DNA from: Tritrichomonas musculus
Taxonomy: Eukaryota; Parabasalia; Tritrichomonadida; Tritrichomonadidae
Direction: 5' to 3'
Length of the DNA: 29,143 bases
Assembly: GCA_039105265.1 (NCBI GenBank)
Contig: JAPFFF010000245.1
Span: 1-29,143 of the forward strand
Of this stretch, positions 1-8,439 are shown in pieces. The notes under the pieces are model-generated. The model saw only the letters and a program-made list of their open reading frames with translations. It had not been told where the DNA came from and did no database searches. Within the stretch, counting starts at the first letter, position 1. Each line of letters begins with the position of its first letter. The position numbers and the translations under genes were made by a program.

Positions 1-830
1 AACCTTTTTTTATATAAATATTTATTCCACATTTTGAGATAAATGAATTTTAAAAATTTCGGGTCAAAAACCGCTTTGGGTAGGCGGTAATTTGCGACCC
101 CTGGTCAAAATATACCTAAAATTTTTGACCCGATTGAAAATGGGTAAATCGGGTACCCCTTACAAGGTCTAATTTTGAAGGCTTAAAAAAAGATAAATAC
201 GTAACTTCATAAGTAGAGAATAATAATAAATAATATATTTTCAATAAAGAAAACAATAAATTTGTTCAAGTAGTTTTAAAATGAATATGACTTAAGAAAA
301 TCGTATTTTATTTTTTAACCTTTTAATTCAAAAAATGACCTTTTTTATTCAAATTTGATAAAATTCAATTTTTTCGTGATTTCTCTCAAAAAAGATGATC
401 GTTCCATCAAAAATTGTGGGAATTTGTGAAGTTTATTTTTATTTTTTTTCGTTTTTCGGGTCACCAAAAAAAAAGTTCATTTTCAGGTCTCTTTAATTCT
501 TTCGATACTGCTTTTCAAAAAAAATTTCTTGAACAAACTGCTATTGATTTTTACTAATCTCTCTACTTAAAGAGTCAAAATTGCAATTCAAGTTTAAATG
601 AAGAATTAAAATTTTTGATAATTTTTTTAAAGACCTAAATCAAAAATCGGGCTCCGACAAACCCTAAGTTTTTTGATGATGTTTATATATCATTTACTAA
701 ATTAACCTCAAATTTTCCACCAAAAATAATTTGAGGTAATGAAAATTATTTCTCAATCCATGCGCAAATCGAACTGATTTCATTTTTATTATTTTTAATA
801 AAATTATGTGGAATAATAAAAAAGCAGAAC
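1..830. repeat. Long imperfect palindrome, decayed MITE-like element
   Basis: No gene is seen here. Several short exact inverted pairs share roughly one centre near 390-420: TTATTCCACAT at 22-32 with its complement at 806-816; AGGTCT at 165-170 with 631-636; AAGTAGAGA at 211-219 with 560-568; and TTTGTTCAAG at 261-270 with 528-537. Nested local hairpins also exist: 59-70 with 122-133 (12 bp), 128-135 with 147-154, and 705-714 with 728-737. The nested order suggests one old palindromic element with indels in its arms. The left end may lie outside the window, so target duplications cannot be judged. It could also be a chance accumulation in AT-rich DNA, but the GC-containing arm at 59-158 argues against that. 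Confidence 0.45.
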
Positions 831-1396
831 AAAATTTTAATTTACTTATTCAACACCAAAATACTTAAAATTATTATCAATTGCTCATTCGTTTTATTAT
901 TTTTAAAGAATTTATTAGTGCAATATACATTTAATATTGTTGATACTAATTATAATTTCATCTTTCTTCTTTTTTTATACTTTTTTTAGCCATATAATCT
1001 TCATTACGTAAAATTGATCTTTAAACCTTAAAACCCTTTGTCAAAAGCTGATAGGATAATTTTAAATTTATTTTATGTATGCATAAGCTGATCAATAAGT
1101 TAATTTAAACAGATATTTCATTAGTAATTGAAACATATTTTCTAATATGAACTTGATTTTTTTAATTATTGCAATAAAAAGTATTTTTAGTATTTACTTA
1201 ATAAAATTATTCAATAAAACATGCCAAATTATATCGAATAAAGTATGATGCAATAACATGATTTACTTTTGTTTTTAAAATTCTTATTCATTTTCTCATT
1301 TATATATTATTTTGTAGTTTTAAATTATACTATTTGTTTTAGTTAATATTTCTTTTTCTTTGAGATATTTTAACAGAAAAAAGTGATCAAGCCCCC

Positions 1397-1500
1397 TTAA
1401 AAATTTTAAATATATCATCAAATTACTTTTTTTGGAGTATATAACATTATCCAGTGTAATTTCTGCAATCCGTTTAAAATATAATGTTGTAAAAAAATAC
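1397..1500 (-). pseudogene. Diverged fragment of the 3' end of a metallo-hydrolase gene
   Basis: Positions 1414-1454 match 19112-19152, the last codons and 3' flank of the metallo-beta-lactamase-fold gene, at 35 of 41 bases by eye. Weaker similarity continues a little further on both sides. The stop codon falls at the homologous place (1423-1425, TAA on the minus strand), and the codons before it read CYILQKK against CYTLHKK in the intact gene. The rest of the reading frame is lost. This is what remains of a paralogous copy; an independent short match is unlikely because the coding frame and stop position are shared. Confidence 0.6.
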
Positions 1501-1523
1501 AATCTGGTGAAGTGTTTTTAATT

Positions 1524-1730
1524 TCTACTTATTTATACATGGTTGGAAATTCAAGCTGCGAAAGTTTGAGAAGGTGTTCAAATTATGAATTATGACTTCA
1601 AGCATGGTTGATATCAATGCAGATTCACCACAAGTGCTATTTGTTTTGTTAAAATTAGTTACATAATAAAAACTTTGAGATTCTTCATTAACAGGTGGAA
1701 CGCTATTTAAAATATCATTTATCTTCTTTT
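1524..1730 (-). other. Short unidentified coding remnant
   Basis: A stop-free stretch of roughly 65 codons on the minus strand has protein-like composition (it contains NSVPPVNEES and TCGESALISTMLEV) in otherwise AT-rich spacer. There is no start codon at its upstream edge and the family is not recognised. It lies just upstream of other debris on the same strand, so it may be part of the same decayed locus. Chance openness cannot be excluded. Confidence 0.3.
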
Positions 1731-1828
1731 AATATCCTTTTTGAAAGAATCTGGTCAATTAAACAGCTTAATTGAATGAAAAAAATCATTTCTTCGTGGT
1801 ATTCGGGTGTTGAGACACATGATAGTTG

Positions 1829-1913
1829 AGGATGATATTGAGAATTAATAAATGAACAAAATTAAAAATGAAATGATACTGAGCAGAAAAATGATTCTTG
1901 AAAAGAATTTTTT
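1829..1913. repeat. Dispersed direct repeat, copy 1
   Basis: This stretch resembles 3631-3716. Both carry GATATTGAG near the left and then ATGATACT(G/A)AGCAGAAAAA, an A-rich link and a closing AAAAGA. The two copies are in the same orientation about 1.8 kb apart, with the coding remnants at 2069-2927 between them. They could be the ends of a duplicated segment or two copies of a decayed gene piece. Confidence 0.45.
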
Positions 1914-2068
1914 TATGAATATTTTATTTTGAAAACTTGTTTCTGTTAAGATTTGCGAGGAGATATCTTAAATATATTAAGTAAGTTGTATCTTTGTTTC
2001 GAAACTGTTGTTTTTTACGCAGTTCCTTGGTCAGATTCTATATTATGAACGTATGCTGCTAGTTTATT

Positions 2069-2560
2069 TTAAAAAGTATTTTCGTATCTTTCGAAGAAAT
2101 TGTTATAAATCTTTTCACTCTGAGTAAGAGCAAAGCTAATTACAATAGGAATACCAGTGTTTTGAATGATTATTGTTGGTATAGAAACATAATTGTTTTG
2201 AAATGTAGAGAAGTTGGCATCAAGCATCATGCCATTAATGAGTGGATTATCAGTTATACTGCTGGCAAAAGGAGCAATGTAGGTACCTGCAAGGATATAA
2301 AATGTTTCACCTCTAATAGTAATTTTATTTAATTTCTTTCTAGCGCCATTGTTTTTGACTAGATAGAAATACATGTAACCTTCAGTTTTCTGAATCAAAG
2401 TATTAAAGTCAATAAGCACATAACAAGGGCTTTTAATAAAACAATCATAAAAAGAATAAAACCCAACTTCTTCCCTTGTCTAACTATATACCAAGCTTTT
2501 TGAAGACTTAACAACAACATCATTATCAGAAATATTAAATATAATGTAAAATATTAAATA
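2069..2560 (-). pseudogene. Unidentified broken coding remnant
   Basis: A minus-strand stretch with clear coding character. Its last 116 codons are uninterrupted and include GETFYILAGTYIAPFASS and SIPTIIIQNTGIPIVISFAL, which look like beta-rich segments. There is no ATG at the edge of the open part, and protein-like sequence continues upstream to about 2550, so the gene appears broken. No motif allows a family assignment; a host gene and a remnant of a mobile element are both possible. It converges with the plus-strand remnant that follows. Confidence 0.4.
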
Positions 2561-2577
2561 GATTTTATTTTAATTTC

Positions 2578-2927
2578 CCAGCTGATTGGTGCACTGCAGG
2601 CAAGGGCGAGACAATTATTGGCTTTCGTACAATATGGATGTTAGCGAGACGTCGTAAATTAGAATTCAATATCAATGTCAGAAAGTATTTCAGAAATGAC
2701 ACAACAAAAATAAGTCAAGTTGAATGTAATATTGTTTCATGGTTATCAACAGACAAGGATTTGAGAGAAGTATGAATGAACAATTAAACATTTTTTTTAG
2801 TCATTACAATAATAATCAATGGAAAGAAGGATATCCAGAGTTTTTTATTAACGATGAGGAGATACCAGAAATGTATATCAAAAATCAAAAAAGAATTAGA
2901 GACTTTCAAATGGATGGATACTATTAA
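2578..2927 (+). pseudogene. Unidentified broken coding remnant
   Basis: The plus strand has protein-like sequence throughout this interval: one part contains GKGETIIGFRTIWMLARRR, and the last 62 codons (2739-2927) start at an ATG and contain FFSHYNNNQWKEGYPEFF, ending at TAA. The 62-codon piece alone would be an unusually short protein and is probably the tail of something longer. The gene looks broken and no family is recognised. The local GC content is above that of the flanks, which supports former coding function. Confidence 0.35.
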
Positions 2928-3150
2928 TACAACAAAAAGATGTTTAATGAATATATTTGGCAATTTGTACGTTTTGGTTTCCTGAAGCCATTATTATAAT
3001 CTATTTTCAAAGCAAAAAGTTTGTTTACAAAACAGAAATCCATTTGGATTCAAACTCCAATATTACGTTGCTTCCCCTTTCATAGTGGCAATTTCTCATA
3101 GCGACTGAAAAGTTTTTAATTTCATCAAGAGTATCTAGAATTCAATCATA

Positions 3151-3210
3151 AAAATAAAAAGTATAATTAAAAAATAAAAAGTATAATTAAAAAATAAAAA
3201 GTATAATTAA
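3151..3210. repeat. 20-bp tandem repeat, three copies
   Basis: The unit AAAATAAAAAGTATAATTAA is present three times in perfect tandem, followed by a few further matching bases. It is a simple minisatellite in AT-rich spacer, probably made by replication slippage. No function is evident. Confidence 0.9.
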
Positions 3211-3216
3211 AAAATT

Positions 3217-4130
3217 TTGTTAAATATTTTATTATAAATATAAACCTAAAGACTCTCAAAAATCAAAAACGTATGTTTTTTCATGAAACCAATCATCAAC
3301 TGTTGATGAACATGGAGTAGTAGGTAAAAATACAGCTATTTTCATGCTACCAGATATGCTACTTAATTTTTTATATTTTGCCATAATCAAGCCAGAATTA
3401 CATTGAATTTTTTTGAATTATTTTGAATCCACAATTAATACTCAACAGCCAGATTATTTATCCATTATAAATCGTGCTCTTAAATAATTAAATGAGTTCT
3501 CACAAAAATTAAAAATATGAAGTTGAATTAGAAAAAGATTGTGATTAAGAAAAAAGACTTGTTAAAAGTAATATGATTGAAAAAGGAAATTATCTGATGA
3601 AATAATAATTGTTTGAAGAAAATAAATGTTTGAGAATGATATTGAGTATTAATAATTGAAGAAATTTTTTTAATAAGATGATACTAAGCAGAAAAAAATG
3701 ATTATTAAAAAGATTTATATGTGAATAAAAGAGTAAAGATTTATTGAAAATTAATTATAATCTTCTCTTTTATATTAATAACTAAAATATTATTTTTTTA
3801 AATCGAAGAACATCATAAAAGCTGATTTATAACCTCCAAATTGGGAGTTTTGGGCCCTGAGCCCTCATTATCTTCTAAAATAATAAAAAAGTTATGTATC
3901 GGTTTAATAAAACTAATTCTCTGAGCATTCTATTCAATATTTATTTTATATTCAATATTTATTAACAAACATGGCCAATCAATATACTGAATTATAACAA
4001 TTTCCATATAAAAAATATTGAAAATGTTCAATTATTCTCTCAATTATTTTCAAACATTTGTGAATGTTAAAATTATAAAATATAAAAAAAAAAGACAAAC
4101 AGTCCAATCCTTCATGATAAAACAATCATA
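3217..4130. other. AT-rich spacer with faint coding debris
   Basis: No intact gene is seen. On the plus strand about 3430-3600 contains short protein-like stretches (for example TQQPDYLSIINRALK and YEVELEKDCD) broken by stops and frame changes, so it may be an old pseudogene of an unrecognised family. 3631-3716 is the second copy of the dispersed direct repeat also found at 1829-1913. The remainder is A/T-rich DNA leading to the acyltransferase gene. Confidence 0.3.
3631..3716. repeat. Dispersed direct repeat, copy 2
   Basis: This is the same-orientation, diverged copy of 1829-1913. The core ATGATACTAAGCAGAAAAA differs by one base from the first copy's core, and small indels separate the flanking matches. 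Confidence 0.45.
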
Positions 4131-4136
4131 TCATTT
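4131..4136 (+). promoter_or_regulatory. Initiator-like element of the acyltransferase gene
   Basis: TCATTT matches the trichomonad initiator consensus TCA(C/T)(T/A), in which transcription starts at the A. That A (4133) is 25 bases before the ATG at 4158, slightly longer than the usual very short leader. The motif is short and expected by chance in AT-rich DNA, so support is moderate. Confidence 0.45.
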
Positions 4137-4157
4137 TTTAACAAACATTTATTACTA

Positions 4158-5450
4158 ATGCTTGCACCAATATTCAGCAGACCAATGGTTGACATTGAAA
4201 AGCTTTTTGTCAACCAAGTTCATAATTGTTACATTCAATTTGCACTTGAAGTAGAACATCCTAAACACATGCCATCAATCCTTGAAAAGATGAAGCACGC
4301 GATTTCAGGTCTTTACATCAAATCAGATGGTTCCAAGTTTTATGATAATCGCAAAGATCCAGAATCAGTCACAGTTCACCGTATTCCAACGAAACTTAAG
4401 ACGCTTTCAGATTGCTGTGACTGGGTATACAGCACCTACACGCCAAATATTGAATCATCGTTAGCATCGATTGCAGCAGACGACCACCGAATTGTCGTCA
4501 ATTCAAACCACTCAATTACGGATGGCGGTTACTTTGTCAATTTACTCAAAAACATCCAAGATCCATCGAAAAGCGGTTTATTCGAGAAGAAGGCGCCGAT
4601 TCCGCGAGACCTCCGCACAGATCTGTTAAAAGACGAATTCGACGAATTCCTCCAAAACAAAGAAAAATACATGAAGCGTCTCCCAACGTACAAGCAGAAG
4701 GACCTGACGTACCTGCACCTCCAAGAGAAGGTCAACTTACCAGATTCTTACAATCTCTTTCAAAAGCGATGCTGCGCGCACATCAAGTGCTCCGATCTCT
4801 CTCCTCACATCTACAACCGCAGCGCGAACAAGCTCAGCCACATGAGCGAGTTCCTCTGGACGGGCCTGTGCATGGCGATCAATGCGAAAAACGGTAAATA
4901 CGGCCCCATCGGCCTTGAGAACTGCATGGACCTGCGGCGCCTCGTTCCGAAGGAGCGAATCAGCAACTCGTTCGGCAACGCGTACACAGACTTCACGATG
5001 TCGGTTTCAGGCGCGAATCCGAAAATGACGATTGGCGAGATAAACGCGTCGTTCAGAAGCAGCTTCAACCAGCTGAAGCAGAACTACTGGTTCTACAAGG
5101 AGTATCTCTTCCCTTTCACTTACATACGCGACAACTGCTCAGTTTCGCACGTTTCGAATGTCGGCCCGATGAAAGTCAGCTCGCCGTGCAAAGACTTCTA
5201 CTTGCAGTGCAGCCAGAAGGAGGAGATGCTGAGGTCCGTCCTGCAGGTGACGAGCTATTCGAAGATGAACGACAAGAAGGACATGAACGACTTGGTCCTG
5301 CACATGAGGTACTCGCCAGCGATGATCAGCATGAAGAACGCTAACGACATATTTGACACTTATGTGTATTTCTTGAAGAATGTCGATCCAAGAATGAAAT
5401 CAGGCGATGTTTTGGATGAATTGATTCATTTCCAAAAATCATTAGAATAA
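4158..5450 (+). CDS. HxxxDG acyltransferase, CAT/condensation-like fold
   Basis: This 430-residue protein is probably an acyltransferase of the chloramphenicol-acetyltransferase/condensation-domain superfamily, the group with alcohol O-acetyltransferases and PapA5-like enzymes. The active-site motif is NHSITDGG, with the general-base His at residue 118 and the structural Asp at 122. A second hallmark is CMDLRRLVP followed by SNSFGN (residues 256-274), and SNVGP at 333-337 fits the conserved Ser-Asn-x-Gly segment of the C-terminal half. The length suits a single two-lobed domain. No signal peptide or membrane segment is seen, so it is likely cytosolic; acyl donor and acceptor cannot be predicted. 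The first ATG is used, with an initiator-like TCATTT 25 bases upstream. About 4580-5340 is markedly richer in G and C than either end of the gene, which may reflect strong expression or foreign origin. The frame is intact. Confidence 0.8.
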   Translation: MLAPIFSRPMVDIEKLFVNQVHNCYIQFALEVEHPKHMPSILEKMKHAISGLYIKSDGSKFYDNRKDPESVTVHRIPTKLKTLSDCCDWVYSTYTPNIESSLASIAADDHRIVVNSNHSITDGGYFVNLLKNIQDPSKSGLFEKKAPIPRDLRTDLLKDEFDEFLQNKEKYMKRLPTYKQKDLTYLHLQEKVNLPDSYNLFQKRCCAHIKCSDLSPHIYNRSANKLSHMSEFLWTGLCMAINAKNGKYGPIGLENCMDLRRLVPKERISNSFGNAYTDFTMSVSGANPKMTIGEINASFRSSFNQLKQNYWFYKEYLFPFTYIRDNCSVSHVSNVGPMKVSSPCKDFYLQCSQKEEMLRSVLQVTSYSKMNDKKDMNDLVLHMRYSPAMISMKNANDIFDTYVYFLKNVDPRMKSGDVLDELIHFQKSLE

Positions 5451-5933
5451 TCATCATTTGTTTGATGTTATTTTAACAATTAGTAAATTGAGTAATAATT
5501 GATATTTCTACTTGCTTATTTATAAAATATTAAATATAAACCATGGTATATGTATATGGAATGCCATTTGATAATAACCGCATTTGTAAAGCTATATAAA
5601 AATTAGATTTTCTCAATATTTTAAAAATATATACGTTAATTATGACCGTTAAAGTTTTGAATACCACTTAAGTGGTATAAAGTATTTAATCTTACTGTCA
5701 AAATTTTGACAAAATTTATTGTTTTCATTGAAATATATAAATACATTTATATTAAAAATTTATCGATAAAAATATAATATTAATAATAATATCAATCACA
5801 ACACATATGAAAATTTTTAAAAATTTTATTTACTTAGGTTATTTATGTTTCCTTCTTATATTTTGACACTTCTGTTCTACAGGAAAATTTTTGACAAAAA
5901 TAAATTTATTTTATACAGATAAGTTTTACTGAT
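5451..5933. other. Spacer with two perfect palindromes
   Basis: No gene is seen between the acyltransferase and the pseudokinase. Two perfect palindromes lie close together: an 18-bp one at 5661-5678 (ATACCACTTAAGTGGTAT) and a 16-bp one at 5696-5711 (TGTCAAAATTTTGACA). A related half-site, TTTTGACA, recurs at about 5863 and 5889. They could be dimer-binding operator-like sites for the downstream gene, or remnants of a small inverted-repeat element. The direct observation is only the symmetry. Confidence 0.4.
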
Positions 5934-6872
5934 ATGCTTGAAGAATTTGTTGCTTCACCATCAGATTTTGAATATAATAAAGATGATAAGACGAAATCTC
6001 CTCTGGGTTTTTGCCACATCTGTATTTCATACAAAAAGCAAAGGAAAGAAACTGTTTTATTTAATATTTTTGATGGATCAGATGAGAAAAACTCTTTATA
6101 TTTACAAAATCTAGAACGATTTTGTATAATCCGACCATATATAGGAATTCCAAAATTTTTTGGATACTTTTTCTTGCCAGAAAAAACAATAATTACTGAA
6201 TATTTTCCAAATGGAAATCTATTTCATTTTTATTCTGAACTTAATGCAAAAAAGACAAAATATGTAACATTATGGAATGACACGATGAAGTCTAAATTAA
6301 CTTTTGGAATAGCATGTACAATGATGCATATTCAATCATTTGGTTTATTCCATGGTTACCTTAGTCCTTTAACAATATACTTTGATGACGATTACAACCC
6401 AAAAGTTTGTGATTTTGGATACTTTCCAAGATATTATTCAAATCATACTGATTTAATACCAGATAAAATGTCAGAGTCTCCTTATTGTTGCCCCAATTTA
6501 AAGGAAACCCACGATGTTTCACCTGAAAATGACGTTTTTTCATTTGGTGTCCTTTTATTGTCGATTGTTCTTGGAAATGAGAATTTTGCAAAAACAGGGA
6601 AAGAAATGCCATATTATGAAATTCCAAAAAATACTCCAACTTTAGTTAGCAGTATTATTAAACATTGCCTAAATATAGATCCATCAAAACGTCCATCATT
6701 TTCTCAAATTGTTCACGAACTCAAAACAAACGAAGAACCATTGTTTCCTGAGACAAATTTGGAGGAATATGACGTTTTTGTTGAAAATTATATGAATGAT
6801 GTTCAAGTATTAACACGAGATGAGGTTTTGATATATGAAACTGGCACAAAAGATGAAAAACAAAATCCCTAA
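5934..6872 (+). CDS. Protein pseudokinase
   Basis: This 312-residue protein has a kinase fold that lacks key catalytic residues. The catalytic loop expected as HRDLKPxN reads FHGYLSPLTIYF (residues 139-150), so the catalytic Asp, the Lys and the metal-binding Asn are all replaced. The strand that should carry the VAIK lysine reads ETVLFNIFDG (39-48) and has no Lys in place. DFG is kept (160-162, CDFGYFP), as is the helix-F segment ENDVFSFGV (198-206) and the closing PSKRPSF (250-256). Phosphotransfer is therefore unlikely and a scaffold or allosteric role more probable; this follows from the residues, not from data. Residues 265-312 form an acidic tail with no recognised domain. The stop overlaps TAAA, the trichomonad polyadenylation motif. 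No initiator was found upstream. Confidence 0.85.
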   Translation: MLEEFVASPSDFEYNKDDKTKSPLGFCHICISYKKQRKETVLFNIFDGSDEKNSLYLQNLERFCIIRPYIGIPKFFGYFFLPEKTIITEYFPNGNLFHFYSELNAKKTKYVTLWNDTMKSKLTFGIACTMMHIQSFGLFHGYLSPLTIYFDDDYNPKVCDFGYFPRYYSNHTDLIPDKMSESPYCCPNLKETHDVSPENDVFSFGVLLLSIVLGNENFAKTGKEMPYYEIPKNTPTLVSSIIKHCLNIDPSKRPSFSQIVHELKTNEEPLFPETNLEEYDVFVENYMNDVQVLTRDEVLIYETGTKDEKQNP

Positions 6873-7050
6873 AAAAAATTTAAAAAGATGATGATTTAAG
6901 CATTTATTTTAGCTTTAAAGCCTAAACTTAATTTTTAACTAAGATTTCTTTTTTATTATTAAAATTTGTTATTGAATCCTCAAAACTAAAACTAAAAAAA
7001 AAAAAAAACTCATTTGATTTTTGAATAATAACATTCAATTTTATGAAAGC

Positions 7051-7746
7051 TCATATAATTATTTCCTCAACATTAACAAAATCACTGAGATGAAAATCAG
7101 AGAAATACAAAATGAATTTTCTAATATACGAAAACTTTTTTTCTTCTTCATCCTTCATTTCGATATAATTAAATTGAAATGAATAATGAGAATCGTTAGT
7201 TTGTTTGATTAGTTTTGATAATGAGCTGATGAAATATTGTTTTGCACTTTCTAAGTTTATTGCCGTTTGTTCAGTAGATAAATAAAAATCAGTAAGAATT
7301 AAATTAGTCAAACAACATACAAATGTTTTCGACAATTCAATTCCATCTTCTTTTATTTCATTGCTTCTAAAGAACAAAGGTTGATCTTCATCCTGTGACG
7401 CTTTAATATAATATTCAATTGCTTTTTCTTCATCTTTCTTTATCTCACATAGATGAGCAAGATTAAAATCTGCCAATGCAAAATTTTGCTTTGATGAACG
7501 TCCGAACAAATACTCGGCATTTTCAATTTCTTTTTGAAACAATTGATAAATTAAGCCCAAATTATTTTGTGCATATGAATATTCTGCAAATGCTGCTTCT
7601 TTAATAAAATTGATACAAATTTCTTTGTCTTGTGTTTTATTATCAATTAAATGAATCAGGCCAAGATTATTGTATGCAATGTAATAACTACCATTATGAC
7701 AAACCTTAAATGAATATAATTCTGGCAGATATTCCCAAAAAACAGC
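7051..7746 (-). pseudogene. Sel1/TPR-repeat protein fragment
   Basis: An open minus-strand frame runs from about 7746 to the stop at 7051. It carries helical-repeat signatures: YNNLGLIHL, AQNNMGLIYQ and LADFNLAHLC, each followed by a second helix such as EKAIEYYIKAS. These are Sel1/TPR units like those in the kinase-Sel1 gene at 20868-22903. The open stretch begins after a stop and has no ATG until 7560, inside a repeat, so the 5' part is missing: either a kinase or the first repeats were lost, or only a short product from the internal ATG is made. The C-terminal part (KQTNDSHYSFQFNYIEM onward) departs from the repeat pattern. The simplest reading is a 5'-truncated copy of a kinase-Sel1 gene. 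Confidence 0.6.
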
Positions 7747-8330
7747 CTATTGTTCATTTTTATTTTATTATTTCTGAAACTCTTTTAGATAATTTTGTAA
7801 AATTATTATATAACTGTAATATCATTAATATATATGTAAAATGATAAATATAGTTTTCACTAACATAATAAATAAAGTAATTTATATTTCATCTTTATAT
7901 ATATATAAAAATTGTTATTAAATATTGAAGAGTAGCTTGTATTAAGTTTAATTATCATACTAGAATAATGATAGTATAAAATGATAAATAAATAAACGTT
8001 TTTTTTAGAATATATTGGTTAAATATTAAGATGTATAAATATTTTTATCAAAATAAATTTGAATAGTCAAATAATTTATAAAAAATGAATTTATTCCAAC
8101 TTATTTGATAATTAAGTCAATATTTTAACTAAATACTATGAATAATATACATTATTATTGTAAAAAGTAATATATTTAACTTATACATTCAAAAATAAAT
8201 GTATTTGTTTAATACATAATTTTCGATATTTATAATGTTTTATTCAAAAATTGATAAGCAAAAGCTATGATTTCAATAGGAATAAAATATGATTTGAATT
8301 ACTCTCACATTTTTCTTATAAGAAATTTAT

Positions 8331-8365
<35 letters not shown>

Positions 8366-8439
8366 AACAAAATAATAAGCAATAGTTTTATTTTGGATCT
8401 TATATGATGAAAATTTCGTAAAAAAAAATAGTAAGCCAC
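7747..8439. other. AT-rich spacer with a 32-T tract
   Basis: No gene is seen between the Sel1 fragment and the BspA-like gene. A pure run of 32 T lies at 8333-8364, about 75 bases before the first ATG of the giant repeat gene. An in-frame stop at 8419-8421 limits that gene on the 5' side. No initiator motif is evident close to the ATG. Confidence 0.6.

Noticed and set aside
1320-1502. 60-codon minus-strand frame as a gene
   Set aside because: It starts at a non-ATG codon and overlaps the recognisable scrap of the metallo-hydrolase 3' end in another frame.
4529-5068. Antisense frames within the acyltransferase gene
   Set aside because: They are shadows of the GC-rich part of a well-supported coding frame.
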